Assembly: GCF_014268445.2 (NCBI RefSeq)
Contig: NZ_CP077089.1
Coordinates: 486,501 to 550,500 of the forward strand
Length of the DNA: 64,000 nucleotides
Direction: 5' to 3'
Source: Pseudomonas tensinigenes
Lineage (GTDB): Bacteria; Pseudomonadota; Gammaproteobacteria; Pseudomonadales; Pseudomonadaceae
The notes beneath the pieces were generated by a model, which was not told where the DNA came from, did no database searches, and saw only the letters and a program-made list of their open reading frames with translations. A program made the translations under genes and the position numbers. Positions 53,571 through 61,394 of this stretch are shown piece after piece (positions within the stretch are counted from its first letter, which is position 1; each line of letters begins with the position of its first letter).

Positions 53571-55310
53571 TTAAAAGTATTGTGAGAAAAGCTTAATTCC
53601 AAGTTGGTTCCATTGGCTTGATTTATATATTTTGAAGTCAAACTCAGAAATTTTTTCCAATTGAGTTCTATAAGTATCTACATCCCTTGGGCGGCCATTT
53701 TTAATAATCAGTCGCAAAGCACTCAAAAAGCCATTAACAGATGTAGGTGTGAGAATTTTTGAGTCGTCATTTACTCTCCAATATTGAAGAGAGTTAAACT
53801 TAACGGCGTTGAGTAACAAATTTATTTCATTAGTGCAGAAGTCAATGTACGCGTCCAAGGCTTCTCTTTTATGCAATAAAAGATTTGCTTTCTGCTCGGA
53901 ATTAGACCATGCATGGAAAAGGGAGTCATCACCATCACGTTTAACGAGTGGTTTTAGACCATATGTGACAATGGATGATATTTTGAGCTTGTTTTCTGTG
54001 TCAAATATATGTTCTTCAAGTTTTTCTTTTAAGGCGCCGGCTTTTGATAGTCTAGATACGACGGCTTTAGCTATGGCAACAGTTGAGTATGGATTTACAA
54101 TCAGCTCAATCTCCTGTGTTAGAGAAGATTTGACTTTAGTCTGTTGGCTATTGATCTCCTGAAAAAGTCTCGCCTCAAATTGAACTCTATCTTGGTCAGA
54201 TATATTTGGTTGGTGAATAATTCCTGTTACTAATAAGTTTTGCTTTGATCGTAGTTTTTTAATTTGAAGTTCGTGAGCATCAACACCTTCGTGGTAAGAG
54301 AAGATTCTATGCTGGCCATCAATGATGCCGATGATGTTGAACTCGTCGGGCAAAGTAACCCTGACAGGTTTCGTCTCGTCTAGCTGATCCTGTCGAAGTT
54401 GGTTGGATGTAGCTGGGTCATCAAATTTAGTCTCCGCGGGGAGAGTTGCTATGATGTTATTTACATATACGCGACCTTTGTCGGAAAGGTACTTACGCAT
54501 ATTCTTGATTTTCTTACTGTCCAATATTCTTTGATAAGAAAGATTTGGAGTCAGCCAACCATTCTTGCGTAATACATAACTTTTTTCTAGTAGCGACTTA
54601 GGGTCGGCATAGAAGGTGACAACTTTGTACCCAGTAGGGTAACTGCTATTCTCTTCGGGTAAGAGGAACGCTTCGTAGCTATGGGAACGACTTGTGTTTC
54701 TCGATTTCCCTTTGTTTTGTCCGATGTCAGAATATTTTATATTTAGATATTTAAATATTTCATACTTTGTAGTTTGGTGTAAGGTTTTTGCAAGGGCGAT
54801 AAAATAATTTGTGAGTGGTCGTTCTATTATGTATACATCATGTTTGTTGGCATTTTCTTTGTGTTCATCACCGACTTTGTTCATGCTGAAGTAGGCTAGC
54901 CGAATAATGTAATCTTTTTCAGTGAAGTCGTTGCTTGAAATGTATTCCTTGAACTCCGGTATTTGTTCGCATAGACATTTAATAAATTCTATTGGATGTT
55001 CATTTATAAGGGAGAATATTACGCATTTTTTTGCGAGGTGCTCATTTGGAGAAGACGAAACAGTGTCTTCAACAATGACGATTATATTTTGATGTACGTA
55101 TATGCCGTCTAGTTCGGTCGTTCGGCTTGAGTGCGTGGTTACAAATTTAAACTCTTTGTTTTCAGATTTTATGTATTTAAAACCCGATATTGTGAATATT
55201 TCTTTTGGTGCTAGCCTGAACTTCGCCGCTTCTCTTTTTTTCTTCGCCGCTAACTTTTGCTCGGCTGTCATCTTTTTTCTTGGTTTGCGTAATTTCACGG
55301 CCATGTTCAT
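53571..55310 (-). CDS. DGQHR-domain protein with an N-terminal nuclease-like region
   Basis: A 579-residue protein in visibly AT-rich DNA. The core motif IIDGQHRIFSYHEG (DGQHR at about 331-335) defines the DndB/DpdB-type DGQHR family; YQRILDSKKIKNMRKYL and FQEINSQQTKVK fit it. The N-terminal part has TTELDGIYVHQNIIVIVEDT, which resembles a PD-(D/E)XK nuclease core (D67/68 then E81), but the expected E-x-K is E-D-T, so it may be inactive or use another Lys (K94/95). The ATG follows AGGAG by seven bases right after the methyltransferase stop, so the two genes are coupled. The function is unknown; a role in DNA-modification-linked defence is an inference. Confidence 0.65.
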   Translation of the reverse strand: MNMAVKLRKPRKKMTAEQKLAAKKKREAAKFRLAPKEIFTISGFKYIKSENKEFKFVTTHSSRTTELDGIYVHQNIIVIVEDTVSSSPNEHLAKKCVIFSLINEHPIEFIKCLCEQIPEFKEYISSNDFTEKDYIIRLAYFSMNKVGDEHKENANKHDVYIIERPLTNYFIALAKTLHQTTKYEIFKYLNIKYSDIGQNKGKSRNTSRSHSYEAFLLPEENSSYPTGYKVVTFYADPKSLLEKSYVLRKNGWLTPNLSYQRILDSKKIKNMRKYLSDKGRVYVNNIIATLPAETKFDDPATSNQLRQDQLDETKPVRVTLPDEFNIIGIIDGQHRIFSYHEGVDAHELQIKKLRSKQNLLVTGIIHQPNISDQDRVQFEARLFQEINSQQTKVKSSLTQEIELIVNPYSTVAIAKAVVSRLSKAGALKEKLEEHIFDTENKLKISSIVTYGLKPLVKRDGDDSLFHAWSNSEQKANLLLHKREALDAYIDFCTNEINLLLNAVKFNSLQYWRVNDDSKILTPTSVNGFLSALRLIIKNGRPRDVDTYRTQLEKISEFDFKIYKSSQWNQLGIKLFSQYF

Positions 55311-56576
55311 TTATATACTCCTGTAAGCTGTTTCGTTAATCGAAATTTCTATATTGCTGATAATCGCTTTTTCATTAATTTTTATTTTTTTATTTGCGGT
55401 TTTTTCTTTGAATTTGTGTGTGTTGGATGTTGAGTAAATGTAAAGTTCTTGATTTTCACATTCGGATTCAAATTCGGAAAATTCAGTTTTTATAATAAGC
55501 TCTGCGGATATTCCAAATTTTGATAAGGGTGCGCATCCAATGATTTTTGAAAGTTCTTCTTTTATTTGCTCAATGGTGTTGGTTGGTTCAATAAGAACTA
55601 TATATTTTGCGGCGGATACTTGATGTGCGCCTAATTTTGTTTCGTCACTTCGAATTGCGAGAATGTGGGATATAGATATGTCGTAAATTTTAGATTTTTT
55701 TATTAGTACCTTGGCGAATTTTAAGATTCTAAGTTTGATTATGTTTTCTTTGAATTCTTCTTGTGATGGCGAATGTGTTGATCTTTCATACTCGATTACT
55801 CGACTTTTTAGGTTTTTTTTCAAATATGTTTTGAACATTTTTACATATTCAGCATTTAGCTCGAAGCCTGAATAGTCTCTTTTCATAAATGCTGCTTGCG
55901 CTGGCACAGTACCCGAACCAGAAAAAGGATCGAGAATCATGTCTCCCTCATCAGTAGTGAGCGTGATTATCCGTCGCACTAGATCTTCCGGAAGAGGGCA
56001 AAAGTGTTTTATGTACCCTTCACCCCATGAGCCTTGTGTCGGAATACTGAACTCCCAGATTTCTTCAAGACTTTTACCAAAGGGGCTATAGCGTTCAGGG
56101 TACTTAATCCACCATTCTTTAAGATCTTTTGTGTCTCTGGTTCTATCTGAGTAGTATTTAAAATTCGAACTCTTGGTGAAAAACAATACGTATTCAAAAA
56201 TTTTTCTTGTTGCACCCTTTCGAGACCAAGGCACAGTTTTGTCTTTTTTCCATATAATGATGTCTTGTAATTTCCATCCTGCTTCAGTAGCGATCCTAGA
56301 GAAGTCAAATGGTAACGGGATGACAGTATCATTTCGTTTAAACGTGTCAATAATTACCCATAAAGATCCACTTTCCTTCGTGGCGGTGAATACTGACTTC
56401 ATTACCTTACTCAAGTCTTCAAGGTAGGCGTTATAGTCTTGGCCAAATCCAATTTGATTTTTGTGCCCATAATCCTTCATGTCAAAGTAAGGTGGCGAGG
56501 TTATTGTTGTGTCGATAGAGTTGTCTGCTATCAGCTTGTTGAGTTTTCTAGCGTCAGAATTATAGATAGTGGCCAT
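55311..56576 (-). CDS. Site-specific DNA methyltransferase (TSPPY, beta class) with C-terminal extension
   Basis: About 421 residues. Catalytic motif TSPPYFD at residues 26-32 and SAM-binding motif DPFSGSGTV at 216-224 appear in the beta-class order; TSPPY is typical of N4-cytosine (sometimes N6-adenine) methyltransferases. Residues after about 255 form an extension of about 165 residues with no motif I recognise. ATG 56574-56576 opens MATIYNSDARKL; the longer frame to 56642 has no ribosome site. It is the first gene of a two-gene AT-rich operon with the DGQHR protein. It carries no restriction endonuclease domain I can see. Confidence 0.85.
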   Translation of the reverse strand: MATIYNSDARKLNKLIADNSIDTTITSPPYFDMKDYGHKNQIGFGQDYNAYLEDLSKVMKSVFTATKESGSLWVIIDTFKRNDTVIPLPFDFSRIATEAGWKLQDIIIWKKDKTVPWSRKGATRKIFEYVLFFTKSSNFKYYSDRTRDTKDLKEWWIKYPERYSPFGKSLEEIWEFSIPTQGSWGEGYIKHFCPLPEDLVRRIITLTTDEGDMILDPFSGSGTVPAQAAFMKRDYSGFELNAEYVKMFKTYLKKNLKSRVIEYERSTHSPSQEEFKENIIKLRILKFAKVLIKKSKIYDISISHILAIRSDETKLGAHQVSAAKYIVLIEPTNTIEQIKEELSKIIGCAPLSKFGISAELIIKTEFSEFESECENQELYIYSTSNTHKFKEKTANKKIKINEKAIISNIEISINETAYRSI

Positions 56577-57072
56577 TTTAATTAAATGCTTGCTGATGGA
56601 TTTTTTGCTGGATTTCAATTTTTGATTTTGAAAGGCAAGCAAATTTAATCGTATGGTTTAAGGTTAGATTTTCGCATGGGATTTTGAGAAGCGAGCGAGT
56701 AATAATCGTCAATATTTGAGCCGGTATGGAAACAAATTGACATAGTAGATTGAGAGCTATCACGCTGTCGGCAGAAAAACATCTATAATAGTAATTGGTA
56801 TTCATTGTTTTCCATCCATAGTTGGCAACTCCAATTTTTCGTAAAAAACTGCTGGATATAGATTAAACCGAAAAGAAGGCGGATTGCCAGTAGGTTAACC
56901 TTTGCTATCGTTGATTAGCATTGGGAACCGGCTGTGCTGACTGGGTAGTCACACGTCGGGGATGGCTAGACATTTCGTTTGTGTCTTTTCGAAGCGGAAA
57001 AAAGAGATTAGGCGTTTGGAGATCATATGGAGTATCAGTTTCGACGGCGTGCGCGGTTGCGTCTCCGTTCTG
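56577..57072. other. AT-rich non-coding gap upstream of the methyltransferase operon
   Basis: About 500 bases, AT-rich to about 56850 and then GC-rising. It should hold the promoter of the leftward operon. A 75-codon open frame at 56578-56805 on the minus strand overlaps the methyltransferase upstream region and has no ribosome site, so I do not call it. No tRNA or clear attachment site is seen. Confidence 0.5.
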
Positions 57073-58341
57073 TTAACCCATTACCTCAAACGCTGAAGCC
57101 ATACCGTCCTGCTCACGCCTTGGCAGTCCCAAGGCTCCAGCCAGTGTCTGCCACTGGCTAATCACTTGGTGAAAACGTTCAATAACTTTTTTGGCATCTT
57201 CTTGGCTAACCCGAAAATACTCTGCCACTTCCCTCGCTAGCTCCAAATCCAAGGCGTTATCGGAGTCCGTGATGTTCAGCTTCAACCCATCCGCATGTGC
57301 CATCGGATTCATGTCATACGCTGCCGACAATCGCCAACCCCGACCAGGATCCAGAATAAAACCATGGTTTCGCAGGTGATCGTCGGTGTTGGAGACCAGG
57401 ATGTTGAAGACGATTCGTGACCAGAGTTCACGGAGGTCGGTGTTGGGTTCCGAGCCGTGTTCCATGATCACTTCCGCCAACTCTAGATAGCTGGCGCCGG
57501 TTGAGGCGTCGTCGCCGTCGACACGGTTGGTCATGGTCATGGCTGATGCGAAGTGATGTCGGCCGCCGCGTTCGGTTCGGTCGAAACGCTTCACCAGGAA
57601 GCAGTGGTGATCGCTTGCGTAGCGTCGGGCCATACCGGTCGCAACACGTAGACCACAGTTGACCGCCAAAGCGTTTACTACAAATTCCCAACCGCCAACA
57701 TCGTAGTCATCCCTAGTACTTGGGAATTTGGCGATCCACAGTTGGCCGAACTCGTCGACTACGCTGGCTTTCGGTCTTGCGCCGCCCAGCGAGCCGCCAG
57801 GTGCGATGAGCATTCTTAGCCATTCGCGGCCCTCGGTGGCTGTGTTGTCCCTATCGTTTTCCAGGGCGAGACTTGCCTGCTCTAACGCGCGTAGCTCGAC
57901 AAAGGGTGGGGCGGCAACGCCGTCGCGGTCGTCGAGGAAGTTGCCTTCGTCATTGAGTTTGTAGCGAAGAGCGCCGACACGGAAAAGGTCGTGGACGCCA
58001 AGCAGGTAATCGGATTCAAACAACTTGCTGTTGCTGGGGAGCAAGCCGTCGCGAATGTCCCTTTCCAATCGGCGTTTCATCAGCAGTTGGCCCCAACGAT
58101 CGGGGCTTGAGTCTGCAAAGACGCCAAAGCGGCTCTGATGTTCGCCGGGGAATTGGCGGCCTTCGAAGGGGCCGATGCGGGGGTCTAGAGTTATGAAGCT
58201 CAACTCGGGATCGGCCAGCGCTTTCGAGTCGTACTCAAAGTCGAACATGTTGGTGTTGCGTGTTTTCCTTGCGTGTAGAAATCCGAGGCGTCTGGCGCCT
58301 TTCAAGGATTCCCAGTCTGCATAAACAGCAATCAGCGTCAT
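57073..58341 (-). CDS. hipA: HipA-family serine/threonine kinase toxin
   Basis: A 422-residue HipA-like kinase. The N-terminal subdomain is followed by the Gly-rich/ATP segment [15 protein letters not shown], the catalytic loop [13 protein letters not shown] and the metal-binding AYDMNPM. HipA toxins phosphorylate tRNA synthetases and induce dormancy. The start overlaps the antitoxin stop by four bases. Codon use is GC-rich, unlike the methyltransferase operon beside it, so the island may be composite. Confidence 0.88.
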   Translation of the reverse strand: MTLIAVYADWESLKGARRLGFLHARKTRNTNMFDFEYDSKALADPELSFITLDPRIGPFEGRQFPGEHQSRFGVFADSSPDRWGQLLMKRRLERDIRDGLLPSNSKLFESDYLLGVHDLFRVGALRYKLNDEGNFLDDRDGVAAPPFVELRALEQASLALENDRDNTATEGREWLRMLIAPGGSLGGARPKASVVDEFGQLWIAKFPSTRDDYDVGGWEFVVNALAVNCGLRVATGMARRYASDHHCFLVKRFDRTERGGRHHFASAMTMTNRVDGDDASTGASYLELAEVIMEHGSEPNTDLRELWSRIVFNILVSNTDDHLRNHGFILDPGRGWRLSAAYDMNPMAHADGLKLNITDSDNALDLELAREVAEYFRVSQEDAKKVIERFHQVISQWQTLAGALGLPRREQDGMASAFEVMG

Positions 58342-58832
58342 TCTTCACCTGTTGGGGGGCCGGCCTTTTTCTTCTTGTTCAAAAGGCTGGAGAGTGAGTG
58401 TGTGTTGAATGGGAAGTCAGCCGGAATTTTCGTGGTAGTGGCGGCATCGATAACGTTTGAAGTCCCGGCGTGTTCGGATGCGCCCTTTTTTACCGCACTG
58501 GCTGCTCGTACTCGCTGGGCTTTTTTGGTTGCGGATCGTGTTGCAGGCATTAACTGCGCATCCTGCAACTGGCGTCCCATCTCATCGGCTGCAGCGAGTT
58601 TGTTCAGATCCTTCTCCAACCCCAACACTTGCATGACCGAAAGGTAGGCACCGATGGTCACTCCTGATCCTCCCGTCTCCACATTGCGCAAGGTTGTCAG
58701 CGACATGCCAGATCGTTCAGCGACTTGCTTGGCCGTCAATTTTCGGCGCAGGCGAGCCAGCTTCAGGCGTTCGCCAAAGTCGACCAGAAGTCGAGCCGTG
58801 GAGGGCAAAAGCGGCGCTGTTTTCTTGGCCAT
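58338..58832 (-). CDS. hipB: HipB-like helix-turn-helix antitoxin
   Basis: A 164-residue protein with an XRE-type helix-turn-helix at about residues 20-70 ([20 protein letters not shown], then [13 protein letters not shown]). The C-terminal half is Ala/Lys-rich and probably disordered, longer than E. coli HipB. It would repress its own promoter and neutralise HipA. The upstream repeats at 58867-58885 and 58967-58985 are good operator candidates. Confidence 0.85.
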   Translation of the reverse strand: MAKKTAPLLPSTARLLVDFGERLKLARLRRKLTAKQVAERSGMSLTTLRNVETGGSGVTIGAYLSVMQVLGLEKDLNKLAAADEMGRQLQDAQLMPATRSATKKAQRVRAASAVKKGASEHAGTSNVIDAATTTKIPADFPFNTHSLSSLLNKKKKAGPPTGEE

Positions 58833-58866
58833 GGTGGCAGTATTCCTTCATTTTTTAACCTTAACT

Positions 58867-58985
58867 GCCAGAATAATAGCACTTAAGTTGAAGGGTGCAG
58901 GGTAGAGCGGATCTGCAGTGTTCGAGTTTTTAAATGGCATTATTTCCACTGCTTTTAGGATATACAGCCAGAATACTGCCACTTA
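58867..58985 (-). promoter_or_regulatory. Two direct repeats 100 bp apart upstream of hipB
   Basis: GCCAGAATAATAGCACTTA (58867-58885) and GCCAGAATACTGCCACTTA (58967-58985) match in 16 of 19 positions and start exactly 100 bases apart. The core is partly palindromic (GCCAG...CTGCC). They frame the hipBA promoter, so a looped HipB complex is possible. Confidence 0.6.
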
Positions 58986-59004
58986 TGGAGGCTGTGATTT
59001 CCAT

Positions 59005-59211
59005 TCAGTTTCTGTTTCTACGGTTCTTTTCGAGAGCTGACTCACGTGAAGGAAGTGGCTTGTCGTAGCAGGCTCGCTTTTGCTCAAGCGACAACGTGGT
59101 CTTGTCGTCTGTTTTCGGTGTAGAGGTCGGACTGGAAGCGCGACGCTCCCTCCTTAAGATCTCGTCCATTTCCTGGACGCTTTCCATCAGCTCATCAAAA
59201 AATTTGCTCAT
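59005..59211 (-). CDS. Small protein with a HigA/NadS-like N-terminus but no helix-turn-helix
   Basis: A 68-residue protein. The first 22 residues (FFDELMESVQEMDEILRRER) strongly resemble the N-terminal helix of HigA/NadS-type antitoxins, but the usual XRE domain is missing and the rest is a charged, Pro/Ser-rich tail. GGAG lies just before the ATG, so it is likely expressed. It could be a truncated antitoxin, or an orphan peptide that still binds a toxin encoded elsewhere. No RelE/HigB gene is adjacent. Confidence 0.6.
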   Translation of the reverse strand: MSKFFDELMESVQEMDEILRRERRASSPTSTPKTDDKTTLSLEQKRACYDKPLPSRESALEKNRRNRN

Positions 59212-59277
59212 GGTTACTCCGATGGTTGATTACCTTATTTACCGCTCTCGACGAATAGGTGAGAGCGGTGTGATCAC

Positions 59278-59583
59278 TCAAGCTCCGGTCGGAGCTTTCC
59301 AATTGAGCATCCGCTGCTGCGCAACCTGCAGCAGGTCACAGCCATCCTGCGTCAGCAGATAGAGGGCGTGGGTGATGTGGGGGATGTCTTCGACGTCGGC
59401 TTGTTTGAAGCTGAGGCAGTAGAGGGTGCGTAGCAGGTCGCTCGAAGCGCGCAGGCGCTGGACGGCGCATTCGAGGATGTCTTGCGGGTTGGCCTCGGTG
59501 TCGATGAGCAGAGGCTTGGAGTCGGTGAGGTTGGATTCGAGTGGGCGGTAGCGATCAGTGGTGAATTGATTCCATGTTTTCAT
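59278..59583 (-). CDS. DUF6124-like (DUF3077-like) small protein
   Basis: A 101-residue soluble, helical protein with no known function. The core SSDLLRTLYCLSFKQADVED and HALYLLTQDGCDLLQVAQQR is shared with the gene at 60129-60404. Such short proteins are common in Pseudomonas genomes, often near mobile or TA genes. The ATG at 59581-59583 has GAGGATC upstream; the longer frame is not coding. Confidence 0.7.
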   Translation of the reverse strand: MKTWNQFTTDRYRPLESNLTDSKPLLIDTEANPQDILECAVQRLRASSDLLRTLYCLSFKQADVEDIPHITHALYLLTQDGCDLLQVAQQRMLNWKAPTGA

Positions 59584-59900
59584 TTTTTGATCCTCATATG
59601 CTTCAGGTGAAGCCACCACATCGTGACCAAGCGACAGGAGGCAACTGTGTTCGGGTTGGTCAACCGGTGAGGATCGTGCACATACCCGGCACACCCGAAG
59701 GTGTCCCAAACACAGTCACCATAAACTGCAGGCAAATGAGTGCCGGCAGCATACAGCGCATGCGTATACACGATCCAATCGGGTGACCAAGCCCGAGCCG
59801 CTGATTAGCAGCGACAGCCACGACTATAGAGATCAGCTACACGAAGCCGATAGAAGACAAGGAGTCTGTCCTTGTAGGAACGGGACGTAGATTTGATAGG
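59584..59900. other. Non-coding gap between two small genes
   Basis: About 316 bases. It contains no convincing gene or strong palindrome. It should carry the promoter of the leftward DUF6124-like gene. Confidence 0.5.
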
Positions 59901-60083
59901 TCATCGCCGCTGATCGACCTTCTGTTTTAAACGAGCGCGTTTATCAGCCATCAATGCTCTGGATACCTCATCGGGAATGCTGGGGCGAGGATCATCAAGG
60001 CTGGCTTGAACCTGTCGGATTAACCAAGCCGTGTAGGCATCCTCGTCACTCGCTGGATCGAACTCATCGTTCGTAACATTCAT
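59901..60083 (-). CDS. Orphan StbD/RelB-like stability determinant
   Basis: A 60-residue protein whose centre, AWLIRQVQASLDDPRPSIPDE, closely fits the 'VQASLDDPRPxIPHDEV' signature of the RelB/StbD-type stability-determinant antitoxins. An AGGA ribosome site precedes the ATG at 60081-60083; an upstream ATG at 60101 adds only six residues. No RelE/ParE toxin gene is visible within the next 300 bases on either side, so it appears to be a solitary antitoxin. Confidence 0.65.
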   Translation of the reverse strand: MNVTNDEFDPASDEDAYTAWLIRQVQASLDDPRPSIPDEVSRALMADKRARLKQKVDQRR

Positions 60084-60128
60084 TGTTGGATTCCTGCCCA
60101 AGGAGATATAGCGCTGACCTGGAGTGAT

Positions 60129-60404
60129 CTAGTTGTATGCCGACTGCGCTGGCCTCTGTTTGGCCACTTCAAGCAAGTCGCAGCCATCCTGCACCAGCAG
60201 ATAAAGTGCATTGACGATGTTGGGAATGTCTTTCACGTCAGCCTGTTTGAAACATAAGCAGTAGAGCGTTTCCAGCAAATCACCGGCCGCGCGTAAACGC
60301 TGATCGGCGGCATTGATCAAGTCAGTCTGGCTGGAGTGGCTGTCGATAAGCAGCACCGGGTTTTCGCTGTAGCAGGTCTTGAGTGGGCGATAGCGGTTGA
60401 TCAT
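60129..60404 (-). CDS. DUF6124-like small protein (paralogue of 59278-59583)
   Basis: A 91-residue paralogue: RAAGDLLETLYCLCFKQADV and ALYLLVQDGCDLLEVAKQR match the same positions of the neighbour, with RYRPLKTCYSENPVLLIDS before it. The function is unknown. A copy pair separated by an orphan antitoxin suggests local duplication with insertion or TA-type turnover. Confidence 0.7.
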   Translation of the reverse strand: MINRYRPLKTCYSENPVLLIDSHSSQTDLINAADQRLRAAGDLLETLYCLCFKQADVKDIPNIVNALYLLVQDGCDLLEVAKQRPAQSAYN

Positions 60405-60708
60405 GGTGAGGCATGTCCTGTTCGAAGGCGCTGGGGGCGGGCCGGCAGAGTGTTTGCAGCCGCGCCGGCCACTATAGAAGGGCGTTTCTCTGTGGGACAA
60501 GACAGCCGCAATGGACAGTATTCGTAGGGGTTTTTCCGTGGTTTGAGGAAATGCCCTACGTGTTTTCGCAGCTTTTTCAGGCCAAAACCCTTAGGCGTAA
60601 TAATTCCTACTTGTTTGTCAGGCGATTCGCGCTAAAGCGCTGTATCGTGCGCGCCAGAATCTGTAGGGCGTTTCCAAACGTCTGACACGCGCTTAAAGGG
60701 AATTAGGT
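60405..60708. other. Non-coding gap before the exported small protein
   Basis: About 300 bases. No gene is supported. It includes an AT-richer middle and the AAAGGGAATTAGGT ribosome-site region of the next gene. I place the right edge of the accessory island here. Confidence 0.45.
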
Positions 60709-61212
60709 ATGCATTGGCTACGAATGGCCGCGATTTTATTGCTCGGGCTGAGCACTTGCCGTTTGACCATGGCCTCGGACGTTGGCAATGCATGGGTGCT
60801 GGACCGTCTCGATCGCACCGATTGGCCGGAGGCACTCATCAGCCAGGCGAGCATGGACACGGCGTCGCGCGGTGAGGTGTTGATGTTCGCCAAAGCCCTG
60901 TTGGCCAGTGAAGCACTCGATGAAGAAGGGCTTGAGCAGCGACTCGGTGTGCCGCACGTGCAACTGAAGTCGATTCGCCACGTGCGCGATGGCCTCTGGG
61001 AGGGATTGCTGCGCACCTATCGCAACGCCAGTCAGAATTGTGATGAGCAACTGTTCTGTCCGTGTGTGCGCAGCGTCGCTGATCTGCGTCAGTTGGCGGC
61101 GGCATTCACCGGCGACATCAGCCCGGCCCATGCGTTGTGGGCGAGCAAGAGCCAAGGCGTGCATGAGCAGATGCTCAATGAGCAGTTGCGGATGGCGGTG
61201 TTGCGTCCCTGA
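60709..61212 (+). CDS. Exported hypothetical protein
   Basis: A 167-residue protein with a signal peptide (hydrophobic MAAILLLGLS, cleavage near TMASD). The mature part is mostly helical, with Cys residues in CDEQLFCPCV. The function is unknown; such small exported proteins are common beside RecQ-type genes in this genus, but I cannot confirm that here. The ATG at 60709 has AAAGGGAATTAGGT upstream. Confidence 0.7.
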   Translation: MHWLRMAAILLLGLSTCRLTMASDVGNAWVLDRLDRTDWPEALISQASMDTASRGEVLMFAKALLASEALDEEGLEQRLGVPHVQLKSIRHVRDGLWEGLLRTYRNASQNCDEQLFCPCVRSVADLRQLAAAFTGDISPAHALWASKSQGVHEQMLNEQLRMAVLRP

Positions 61213-61244
61213 TTTTTTAAGCTTTGTGGTGTGCCGGCTGGCCT

Positions 61245-61270
61245 CTTCGCGAGCAGGCTCGCTCCCACAG
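61245..61270. repeat. REP-type palindrome, single arm
   Basis: TCTTCGCGAGCAGGCTCGCTCC, one arm of the REPIN family; the inverse arm is absent. It lies between the exported protein gene and recQ. Confidence 0.75.
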
Positions 61271-61394
61271 AGTGCCACGGTGTTCGTGGCATCCGCTGTA
61301 TCATTCCGAATCGATTTGGCCCCGACCTTTTCTCGACTCGCTGCGATCGCCCGCTAGGCTGTTGGCATGGCAGCAGTCAATGGAGTGACAGCGA

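Noticed and set aside
53571..56576. Complete Dnd phosphorothioation or Dpd deazaguanine system
   Set aside because: Only a DGQHR protein and a methyltransferase are present; no cysteine desulfurase, PAPS-reductase-like, ATPase or deazaguanine genes are seen.
56578..56805. 75-codon open frame upstream of the methyltransferase
   Set aside because: Lacks a ribosome site and overlaps the methyltransferase leader; AT-rich DNA gives such frames by chance or not at all reliably.
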